Shown: piece after piece, positions 41,722-49,701 of the stretch
How positions within the stretch are numbered: position 1 is the first letter of the stretch
Layout of the letters: every line of letters starts with the position of its first letter
From: Gammaproteobacteria bacterium 54_18_T64
GTDB lineage: Bacteria > Pseudomonadota > Gammaproteobacteria > Pseudomonadales > Porticoccaceae
Reading direction: 5' to 3'
DNA length: 64,000 nt
Assembly: GCA_002162825.1 (NCBI GenBank)
Contig: MAAU01000020.1
Span: 1 to 64,000 of the forward strand
Translations under genes and position numbers: made by a program
The notes under the pieces: generated by a model
The model's input: only the letters and a program-made list of their open reading frames with translations
Told to the model about the DNA's origin: nothing
The model's database searches: none

Positions 41722-42147
41722 CTATCGGCCAGAATCCGCGCCATCTTGCGGTGCGCCGGTACCGGAGGAACCCATAAACAGTTTCTTGCCGTTGGCCAGT
41801 GTGATGTTACGGCCATTGGCGCTATTGGAACGGTCCTTAGCCTGGTAGCCCTCGACGACAATCTCTGTGCCAATGGCAATTGAACGCTTATTAATGCCTC
41901 GGCGCAGCAGGGTGTTGGGAGTGCCGCCTTCAATTCTCCAGGCTTCTTTGGCGCCATCGGCTTTGACAACTTCAATGTGGAACCAGGCGTGGGGGTTGAC
42001 CCACTCAATTCTAACCACGGCGCCACGCAAGGTGAGTGGTGCATCGGCGTCAAATTCGGCACCAAAGGCGTGGTGGGCGTAGGACTGGGCGGAAACTAGT
42101 GAGCCCAGCGCTAAGCCAGCTACGGTGAAAACTTTTTTAAAAGACAT
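41722..42147 (-). CDS. DUF6152-like secreted protein
   Basis: Signal peptide then HHAFGAEFDADAPLTLRGAVVRIEWVNPHAWFHIEV...AWRIEGGTPNTLLRRGI. Confidence 0.82.
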   Translation of the reverse strand: MSFKKVFTVAGLALGSLVSAQSYAHHAFGAEFDADAPLTLRGAVVRIEWVNPHAWFHIEVVKADGAKEAWRIEGGTPNTLLRRGINKRSIAIGTEIVVEGYQAKDRSNSANGRNITLANGKKLFMGSSGTGAPQDGADSGR

Positions 42148-42213
42148 GAGATTGGCCTCAAGTTATATAGTTGATTGAATGCGAACAGTTTTGCTGTTTC
42201 TGTCTCAATGAGC

Positions 42214-43065
42214 TTAGTCTAGTGGCTTTGCGCGCAATTTTCCGTAAAGAAGTTCTTCAACAAATTCGACACATTTAAAATCGAGTAATTGCATATTGGC
42301 TTCCATACGGCGATAGAGGGGCATGCTGATTTTCCAGGGCTTGGTATAGGTCTGGGGGTCGGTCAATGTAGCCTCATACTGAATGTGGTTTGGGCCCATT
42401 AATGTATAGCGCTCGACCACGTGTAACTGGTCGCTGTGATGATTGCCGGAGCGGTCAAGCCAGGTGCCAGGGTGTAAGCCGGTGACATCGACAACCAGGG
42501 TGTCGCCGTCCCAGGAGGCGACGGATTGGCCCATCCAGCTATCGACGGGGGCTAGACCGGGGTCCTTCATGAAAATATCTCTATCGGCACCGGCATATTG
42601 ATAGGTAATGAAGACAGAGTCGTCACCCTGGAAGATCTGAAAGGGCTGGGGCATATAGGTGGCCCTGGGTACACCGGGGAGATAACACTTGATCTCGGGG
42701 TCGCGTTCCAACCAATGAAGCTGGTTATCTTTTTTAATGGCTAGTGCTTCAGGTGTATAGGGGATCTTGCCACCTACAACCACGCCGAGACTGGGGGGGA
42801 CGGAGCCAACGGCGCCCAGTTTAACTAAATCTTTTGCAGGGATGGGGCCACCAGGGCCGTCACGCAATTCCAGGGAGGGGCGTGCCATATGCATTTCTAT
42901 ATCGTAATTGGCCTCATTCATGGTTTGCCAAATACCGTTGAAATCGGGGTGTACTCCGTCGGCAGCACGCGGTGCTTTGTAGCTATTGTCTGCGGCAAGG
43001 ATGCCGGCAGAGAAGATGGATAGCGCTGAAATCAGCGCTATTTTTCGCACAGAATTAAAGTTCAC
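42214..43065 (-). CDS. Secreted protein of unknown function
   Basis: Signal peptide VNFNSVRKIALISALSIFSAGILA; GTG start at 43065 behind AGGGGAAA; body HPDFNGIWQTMNEANYDIEMHMARP...; no catalytic signature recognised. Confidence 0.75.
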   Translation of the reverse strand: MNFNSVRKIALISALSIFSAGILAADNSYKAPRAADGVHPDFNGIWQTMNEANYDIEMHMARPSLELRDGPGGPIPAKDLVKLGAVGSVPPSLGVVVGGKIPYTPEALAIKKDNQLHWLERDPEIKCYLPGVPRATYMPQPFQIFQGDDSVFITYQYAGADRDIFMKDPGLAPVDSWMGQSVASWDGDTLVVDVTGLHPGTWLDRSGNHHSDQLHVVERYTLMGPNHIQYEATLTDPQTYTKPWKISMPLYRRMEANMQLLDFKCVEFVEELLYGKLRAKPLD

Positions 43066-43317
43066 GATTGAGTTTCCCCTTGTTTTTATCGAATACCTAA
43101 GCATAACCCACCTGATGCTCGCATGGGAAGTCGAGGGGTAGAGGGGGCACAATATACAGCCACATGGTTGAGTTGTTGATATGGGTTGTATGTGCTTGGT
43201 TGATGATAGGGGCTCGCTTGAACACTTACTTTCCAGTAACATTGGTGTGTTACATCCATTGTGTAATCTTCGTTTTTTACGTGGTAATGCGCACCAAAAG
43301 ACTAGGGAAAAAAGACA

Positions 43318-43893
43318 ATGCTCAACGAGCTACTGCTAAAATTTGCAACATGGCTTGATACCTTTCAAGCGAGTACTGATCTGCATGAAGCCCTCTATAT
43401 GTACGGTTGGGTTGAGGGTACTCACGTATTAACATTGACACTTTTTCTCGGCATGTTACTGGTAATTGATCTGCGCTTATTGGGTGTGGCTTTTAAAGAA
43501 ATACCCGCATCGACCCTCATCGAGCGTCTCGATAGGCCAATGATGATAGGTTTTATTATCATGCTTATTAGTGGTGCTCTGCTGTATTTTGCAATTCCCG
43601 TCAGGTCCACTCAAAGTATTTGGTTTCGGGTGAAAGTCATCTTATTAGTCGCTGCGGGCATCAATGCCCTGTTGATTCGCAATATGACGCGAGCCTCCGA
43701 TATGAGTTGGGATAACGACCCGGTACCACCGAAACGCATACGAATCGGTGCTACTTTGTCCCTTGGCCTTTGGGCCTTGGTCGTGGCCGCTGGCCGCATG
43801 ATGGCCTACGACTGGTGGGATTGTCACAAGGAAATACCCTATTTTATGTATTGGGCCGCTGGTTGCGTCAACGAAATGGCCGCGTTCGAATAG
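43318..43893 (+). CDS. DUF6644-like multi-TM membrane protein (copy A)
   Basis: EGTHVLTLTLFLGMLLVIDLRLLGVAF...IMLISGALLYF...LWALVVAAGRMMAYDWW. Confidence 0.82.
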   Translation: MLNELLLKFATWLDTFQASTDLHEALYMYGWVEGTHVLTLTLFLGMLLVIDLRLLGVAFKEIPASTLIERLDRPMMIGFIIMLISGALLYFAIPVRSTQSIWFRVKVILLVAAGINALLIRNMTRASDMSWDNDPVPPKRIRIGATLSLGLWALVVAAGRMMAYDWWDCHKEIPYFMYWAAGCVNEMAAFE

Positions 43894-43961
43894 GCGATTT
43901 TCCAGTCAGGACAGTGTTTTACTTAGAATTTTGCGATAAGGCCCCAAGGGGGAGATAAGAG

Positions 43962-44468
43962 ATGGATGTAGTTTTTATATTTCAATGGTTGGATACTTCG
44001 GCGCTGGCCGATTTTACCAAGACTTGGGCCGGTCTTTTTGCGATGGTGCAGACCGTACATATCCTCAGCATGGTGATGCTATGTGGAATGATGATGCTCG
44101 GCGATTTGCGTATGCTCAATGTAGTCTTGAAGGGCGTGCCCTCTGAGGCGATCATTGCCAACACTAAAAAATGGATTTATTTGGCACTGGTGCTGATCAT
44201 TCTCTCGGGTATTTACGAGGCCTCCGCCATAGCCATGAAGCTGGCCTACAACACCTTTTTCTTTGCGAAAATGGCGGGTCTGAGCATGGGTATTATTTTT
44301 ATGCTGAGTCTTCGCAATGCGGTTTATCTTCGCGCCCCGGAGCAAATTGGCGCGAACGGCGAGCGCGCTGAGTCGGTGCCCGTTTGGGTAGTGAAGTTAG
44401 TAGCACTGGCCAACTTGCTGATATGGTTCAGCGTCGCGGCCACAGGCCGTTGGATTGGGTTTTCTTAG
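43962..44468 (+). CDS. DUF6644-like multi-TM membrane protein (copy B)
   Basis: QTVHILSMVMLCGMMMLGDLRMLNVVL...LIILSGIYEAS...LIWFSVAATGRWIGFS. Confidence 0.82.
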   Translation: MDVVFIFQWLDTSALADFTKTWAGLFAMVQTVHILSMVMLCGMMMLGDLRMLNVVLKGVPSEAIIANTKKWIYLALVLIILSGIYEASAIAMKLAYNTFFFAKMAGLSMGIIFMLSLRNAVYLRAPEQIGANGERAESVPVWVVKLVALANLLIWFSVAATGRWIGFS

Positions 44469-44485
44469 GTTCTGTGGGAGTAATC

Positions 44486-44641
44486 ATGACTACAAATACA
44501 TTGAGTAAAGTAGCTGCAATTTTTTCTATTGCCATCATTGTTGGCTGGGGTTTCTATTGGAGTGTACAAGTAAGGGATACCATGTGTTTACTAGAAATGG
44601 CTACCTCAGAAGAGATGCCTGAGTGCGCAGACACTTTGTAG
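44486..44641 (+). CDS. Small single-TM protein (51 aa)
   Basis: MTTNTLSKVAAIFSIAIIVGWGFYWSVQVRDTMCLLEMATSEEMPECADTL; immediately follows copy B; the ORF track starts it at 44384 overlapping copy B. Confidence 0.6.
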   Translation: MTTNTLSKVAAIFSIAIIVGWGFYWSVQVRDTMCLLEMATSEEMPECADTL

Positions 44642-45035
44642 AAGCCCTTTCTACTTTAGTTTGATCACCAAAATTAGCTGTCAATAAAAGCCTGCTGGCT
44701 ACGCTGCCAGTGGGGTTTTGACCTGAATATAAGAGAGTAAGTCGGTTTATATCATCGGACTCTTGGGTTACTAACTCCTCGTTATTGTTGAGAGGGGTGG
44801 TATTTCCGCAAAGCAAGAGTCGCGGAGGTATCAAGGTAGGGGTACTAAGTCGATTTAGTCAATGGCGGTTCAACGATGGTTGCTTAGGCGTCATGTTGTC
44901 TGTAGTGACAAAGCTTTGCCCCTACTTCTTCGATCACCGTCCGGCACGAGTAGGCTTTATCAGTGCTGACAGACAGATTGCAAGCGGCATAGGCTATTTG
45001 TTTTATGCCGATGGCCTTGCCGTAGCACCCCGCCT

Positions 45036-46256
45036 TTAATAGTCACCACAAACCAACACCCCCGCCTTTAAAAGGGCATCAATTTCAGTCTCACTGCGTT
45101 GTAGAAAGTCACGCAATATTTCTCGGTTGTGTTCACCCAGGGTGGGTGCGCGGTAGTCGGGTACTTCGGGGTAGGCACTGCTTTTGATGGGCATGCCGGG
45201 TATTTGAAACTCGCCGGCTATGCGGTCATTCACGGTACGCACGGTGCCGCGCTCGACAAGGTGAGGATAGCTCAAGGTTTCTTCGACACTTAAGATTGGC
45301 GCACAGGGGATGCCGTGGTTTTCGAGGGCACTTACTGCGCTGTGAACATCGCTAAAGGTGGCGAGCCATTCTTCTATCAACTTAACCACCTCATCGCGGC
45401 GTTCCAGACGATCGGCGTCGGTGGCAAATTGAGGGTCATCCACTAAGTCGGGGCGGACCATGGCGGCACAGAGATCTGGCCAGTGGTGCATAAAACCCAT
45501 CAAGACGATATTACCGCCACTGCCGGTAAAGATCCCTGCCGGACAGAGGTAGCTGAGGTGGCGACCGGCCCGCATGGGCTTGATCTCGCCGCCACTACCG
45601 CTGGCCTGATGCACATTAATTTCGTGGCAGTGGTAGTAGCAGTCGAGTATGGCGATGTCGAGGTGTTGCCCCCGGCCGGTGCGTGCACGGTTGAGCAGGG
45701 CGGCGGCAATGGAGAAGGCGCCGTGTACCCCGGTGCTGACATCGCCAATACCGGCCAGGGGAATATGGGGGGCTTCATCGGCCTCACCAATCATTGAGGT
45801 AATACCCGCATAGGCCTGGGCGATATAGTCGTAGCCGGGTTTGTGGGAGAGGGGCCCGGTTTGGCCGAGGGCGGAGATGGAGCAGAGAATAATATCGGAC
45901 TTCAGTTCACAGAGCTCCTCATAGCCCAGGCCCATCTCTGCCATGATGCCGGGTTTGAAATTTTCCACTACCGCGTCGCAGTGGGGCACCAGTTCTTTGA
46001 CCAGTGCCAGCCCCTCGGGATCGCGCAGATTCACACAGAGGCTTTTTTTATTGAGGCTTTGTTGGATGATGTAGAGACTGCGCTCGCCGCGAAGTTTGGA
46101 TATACCGCGCACCATATCGCCGCTGCCCGCCGGTTCGACCTTGATAACCTCGGCACCCAGCTCGGCAAACATGCGCGTACAGCTGGGCCCAGCCAGTGCG
46201 CGGGTGAGGTCGAGAATGCGGATGCCGCTCAACATATGTTCGTTGGTGTTTGTCAT
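45036..46256 (-). CDS. CaiB/BaiF family CoA-transferase
   Basis: LSGIRILDLTRALAGPSCTRMFAELGAEVIKVEP, NLRDPEGLALVKELVPHCDAVVENFKPG; start at MTNTNEHML. Confidence 0.93.
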   Translation of the reverse strand: MTNTNEHMLSGIRILDLTRALAGPSCTRMFAELGAEVIKVEPAGSGDMVRGISKLRGERSLYIIQQSLNKKSLCVNLRDPEGLALVKELVPHCDAVVENFKPGIMAEMGLGYEELCELKSDIILCSISALGQTGPLSHKPGYDYIAQAYAGITSMIGEADEAPHIPLAGIGDVSTGVHGAFSIAAALLNRARTGRGQHLDIAILDCYYHCHEINVHQASGSGGEIKPMRAGRHLSYLCPAGIFTGSGGNIVLMGFMHHWPDLCAAMVRPDLVDDPQFATDADRLERRDEVVKLIEEWLATFSDVHSAVSALENHGIPCAPILSVEETLSYPHLVERGTVRTVNDRIAGEFQIPGMPIKSSAYPEVPDYRAPTLGEHNREILRDFLQRSETEIDALLKAGVLVCGDY

Positions 46257-46551
46257 ACCAGTGACTCCCTGAATTATTATTAGCCCTCTCCCCGATTGTG
46301 CAGTGGTGGACGGAGAGTGAGGGTGTGGGATGTTTTGTTCACAGACCGTAACAGATATAGACGCTTGCGGTGACAATTCATCGTAGACGCAGTAGCTGGT
46401 TGACTGGCAGGTCGTAAAAAAGTTTGGCGTGGGAAGTTTTTAAACTCGTCTGCCTGGTTCCTTAAACAGTGTTGCCTGAATGATAAATTACTCACGTTTT
46501 AGTGTTGTTTTACAGGCCAAAGCGAGTATATATGGAGTACCAAGAGAACAG

Positions 46552-47238
46552 ATGACTAAGGAGAATATTTTGCTGCGGGTAAAGCTTAGGTTTAATAGTT
46601 GCCACTCGTGGGCAGTACCATTACTGCTTGTATTACTCACCGTGAGTACGGGTTGCGCTAGAAACGAGATACATGCTTCGGTTAAATTCGAGAATATTGC
46701 CTTATCAGCGGAGGGCTTAGAAACTTTTGGTATTGGCTTTATTACGCCTTCTACGGTGACAGGGCGTGAACAGGATATACAGAGCCTGGCATTTATCTTT
46801 GCCCGGGTGATGGAGGACCGGCGGTCTAATATGCGTGTGATAAGCCTTCCCGAGACCTTGAGTGCGATCAATCGGGCCGATCTTGCCGATGAATATAAAC
46901 AGATGTATATCGATTACAGTGATACCGGTATTTTCAAGCAGTCCTCACTGTCTAAGGTGGGGGAGGTCTCGGGGGTGCGCTATCTCGCGCAATTGAAACT
47001 CTCTGGCTTTACTCAGGGTTCCAGGGGGCGGTTTGGCATGTTGGGTTGGCGCATGATACAAACCAAGGAGGCAAATATCCGCTTATTCCTACAAATCTGG
47101 GATACTCAGAATGGCGCCATCGTTTGGGAGGGTACCGAAGAGTTGAATTATGCCAGTGACACATCCACGGAAAAGCCGGTGACATTTCAGTTGGTGGTGG
47201 AAGAGGTCGCCCGCAATCTGATCGATAAGCTACCTTAA
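46552..47238 (+). CDS. Lipoprotein of unknown function
   Basis: Signal peptide with lipobox LLLVLLTVSTGCARNE; IWDTQNGAIVWEGTEELNY suggests an envelope lipoprotein. Confidence 0.7.
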   Translation: MTKENILLRVKLRFNSCHSWAVPLLLVLLTVSTGCARNEIHASVKFENIALSAEGLETFGIGFITPSTVTGREQDIQSLAFIFARVMEDRRSNMRVISLPETLSAINRADLADEYKQMYIDYSDTGIFKQSSLSKVGEVSGVRYLAQLKLSGFTQGSRGRFGMLGWRMIQTKEANIRLFLQIWDTQNGAIVWEGTEELNYASDTSTEKPVTFQLVVEEVARNLIDKLP

Positions 47239-47335
47239 AAAAATTATTGATGCTTGGGCTTTATGCGGCGATTGGTCTCTGAGCCTTGCTTGAGTGTAAA
47301 GGCTGAGAACCCTTAATTGTCATGCTGGGTATTGT

Positions 47336-48688
47336 TTAGCTACTGATGTTTTGCACAAACATGGTAATGATTAGCAGAGGGCAGATAAAACGGATGTAGC
47401 CGGGCCAGATCTTCCAGAAAAAGCTTTGTTCTGCGGCGGGAAAACCGGCGCTGATTTCCCGCAATAGCTTATCGCGGTGCAGTGCCCAGCCGGCAAATAG
47501 GCAGAGCAGCACGCCGAGTAGCGGTTGACTGTACTGAGTGCTTACACTCACCACGGTGGTAAATAGCGCGTCAAAGTTAAACAGGATAAGTAGGCTCAAG
47601 ATGAAGATAGTCGTGGCGATCCAGTAGGTAGCGCGGCGGCGGCTGAGCTTAAATTGTTCCAGTGTAAAGGTCACCGGCACTTCGAGCATGGAAATGGATG
47701 AGGTCAGGGCGGCAATGCTTAGTAGTAGGAAAAACACCAGGCCAATAATGCCTCCGGCCACACCCAGTGAATTAAACAGCTCGGGGAGGGTTTGCAAAAT
47801 CAAATCGGGCCCGGCTATCAAGGTGTTGTCGGTGTTGTAAATGCTGATGCCGCGGTGCTGGGCGACGAACATAGCGGGAATAATCAATAGCCCGGCGAGA
47901 AAGGCAATGCCGGTATCAATCAAAGCCACGTAGGCACCGGTGAGCGGTAAGTTGTCACTCTTGCTGACGTAGGAGCCATAAATCAGCATGGTACCCACGC
48001 CCAGAGACAGTGAAAAAAAGGCCTGCCCCATGGCGCTGGTGAGCAGAGCTGGGTCGGTGATTAATGAAAAGTCTGGGATCAGGTAAAGGCGTAGGCCCTC
48101 CAGCGCACCGGGCAGGGTAAGTACTGTGGCAACCAGTCCGAGCATCAGCAATATTAGGGCCGGCATAAGCCGGGTTGACCAGCGCTCAATTCCATCCTTA
48201 ACTCCGCGGGCGACAATGGCTGCGGTGAGTGCGGAAAACAGTGCGCAAAAAAGTCCATCCCGAGCCAGGCTGGACTGGGCAAACCAATTCTTAGCTGGCG
48301 ACTGGCCGCTAATGTCTGCTACGGCAGCGGGTACCTGAGCCATCAGCCAGCCGGCGACGATGGCGTAAAAACTGAGGATTAAACTGGCGGTCAGTACGCC
48401 ATATAGGCCGGTTACCTTGCCGAGAAGCCTCGGCAAGGGCTGTGACGACAGCTGCGGCAGGGCAGCGACCATGTTGTGTCGAGTATGGCGACCGATGATG
48501 AGTTCGGCCATTAAGGCCGGGTAGGCAAGGAGAAAGGCCAGGATGAGATAGGCCACCACGAAGGCCCCACCCCCGTGGCTAGCGGTTTGGGTTGGGAAGC
48601 CCCAGATATTCCCCAAGCCGACAGCTGAGCCGGTCGCTGCGGTGATAAAGCCAAAGCGAGAGGAAAATTGGCCGCGCTCCTTAGACAT
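47336..48688 (-). CDS. Sodium-dependent transporter, NSS/SNF family
   Basis: FSSRFGFITAATGSAVGLGNIWGFPTQTASHGGGAFVVAYL, FFSLSLGVGTMLIYGSYVSK. Confidence 0.95.
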   Translation of the reverse strand: MSKERGQFSSRFGFITAATGSAVGLGNIWGFPTQTASHGGGAFVVAYLILAFLLAYPALMAELIIGRHTRHNMVAALPQLSSQPLPRLLGKVTGLYGVLTASLILSFYAIVAGWLMAQVPAAVADISGQSPAKNWFAQSSLARDGLFCALFSALTAAIVARGVKDGIERWSTRLMPALILLMLGLVATVLTLPGALEGLRLYLIPDFSLITDPALLTSAMGQAFFSLSLGVGTMLIYGSYVSKSDNLPLTGAYVALIDTGIAFLAGLLIIPAMFVAQHRGISIYNTDNTLIAGPDLILQTLPELFNSLGVAGGIIGLVFFLLLSIAALTSSISMLEVPVTFTLEQFKLSRRRATYWIATTIFILSLLILFNFDALFTTVVSVSTQYSQPLLGVLLCLFAGWALHRDKLLREISAGFPAAEQSFFWKIWPGYIRFICPLLIITMFVQNISS

Positions 48689-48710
48689 GGTTCTTACCTG
48701 TCATAAACGA

Positions 48711-48734
48711 CCTGCCTGCTCGCTAACAGGCAGG
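48711..48734. terminator. Hairpin CCTGCCTG/CAGGCAGG downstream of the enoyl-CoA hydratase gene
   Basis: Perfect 8-bp stem, no strong U-tract. Confidence 0.35.
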
Positions 48735-48773
48735 ATAGTTCTTGCCACTGTGAGCACGTTTGAATGGAAATGT

Positions 48774-49535
48774 TTATTTAAAAACAGGCTTACGCTTTTC
48801 TCTAAAGGCAGTAATGCCTTCTTTCGTGTCTTCATCGAGAAGCAGGAAGGGCATCGCATCTTTGGCGTAAGTCAGGTCGTCGCCGCCGAGTTCGCGGTTG
48901 TAGATTGATTTGGCGTAGCGTATCGCCATTTGCGGTTTGCTGGCCAGCTCGTCGGCGAGTGCAAAAGCTTCCTGTAAGAGCTGTTCATGGGGGACAACTT
49001 TTAATATCAGGCCCATGTCCTTTGCCTCTTCAGGGCTGAGTTTAACGCCGGTCATGCTGATGTATTTGGCTTGCTGGCGGCCAATCAGTTTGTTGAGGCG
49101 GGCGATGGCAAAGCCGGGTAGTAGGCCGAGCTGGATTTCGGGGACTGAAAAAATGGCTCGTTCAGAGGCGATAATAAAATCGCAGGCAATGGATATTTCG
49201 AAGCCACCGCCGAAAGCGTAGCCATTCACCGCAGCGATGACGGGCTTGTTGATTTGTTCCGGCAGCGCGAGAATGTCGAGCACCTCGTCGATAAAGTTTT
49301 TAGCGTAAGTGGGGGTGAATTCGAAGCCGCTGATATCGGCACCGGCGCAGAATGATTTTCCGCCAGCCCCGGTCAGTACGATCACACGGATATTGTCATC
49401 ATTGCGTGCCTGATCTAGCGCCTTGCAAAAACCGGAAAGAATCCCTTTGCTTAGAGCGTTGAGTTTGTCGGGTTCGTCGAAGGTGATAATGGCAGTGCTG
49501 CCCTGAGTTTCGTAATTGACGCTGTCAAATCGCAT
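48774..49535 (-). CDS. Enoyl-CoA hydratase/isomerase family protein
   Basis: ITFDEPDKLNALSKGIL, GAGGKSFCAGADIS, INKPVIAAVNGYAFGGGFEISIACDFIIAS. Confidence 0.94.
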   Translation of the reverse strand: MRFDSVNYETQGSTAIITFDEPDKLNALSKGILSGFCKALDQARNDDNIRVIVLTGAGGKSFCAGADISGFEFTPTYAKNFIDEVLDILALPEQINKPVIAAVNGYAFGGGFEISIACDFIIASERAIFSVPEIQLGLLPGFAIARLNKLIGRQQAKYISMTGVKLSPEEAKDMGLILKVVPHEQLLQEAFALADELASKPQMAIRYAKSIYNRELGGDDLTYAKDAMPFLLLDEDTKEGITAFREKRKPVFK

Positions 49536-49701
49536 GGGGGTCGGCCTTTTGGTAGTGCTTAGCTGATGCTAAGCGGGGTCAGTATCGGGGTGGGTCAACG
49601 TGGAGTTCATTGTGGTGAGATAGTGCAACATTCTGCGCGGGGCTGACAAGTATCAGCGCCCGCGCAAATCTTTTAAGAGGGGGGAGGTTAAAAGGAGCTA
49701 C

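Noticed and set aside
43021-43040. Inverted repeat TAGCGCTGA-AA-TCAGCGCTA
   Set aside because: Falls within the signal-peptide codons (ALISAL) of a secreted protein; most likely codon coincidence
44643-45035. 84-aa ORF 44785-45039 in intergenic region
   Set aside because: No ribosome-binding site or motif; composition not convincing as coding
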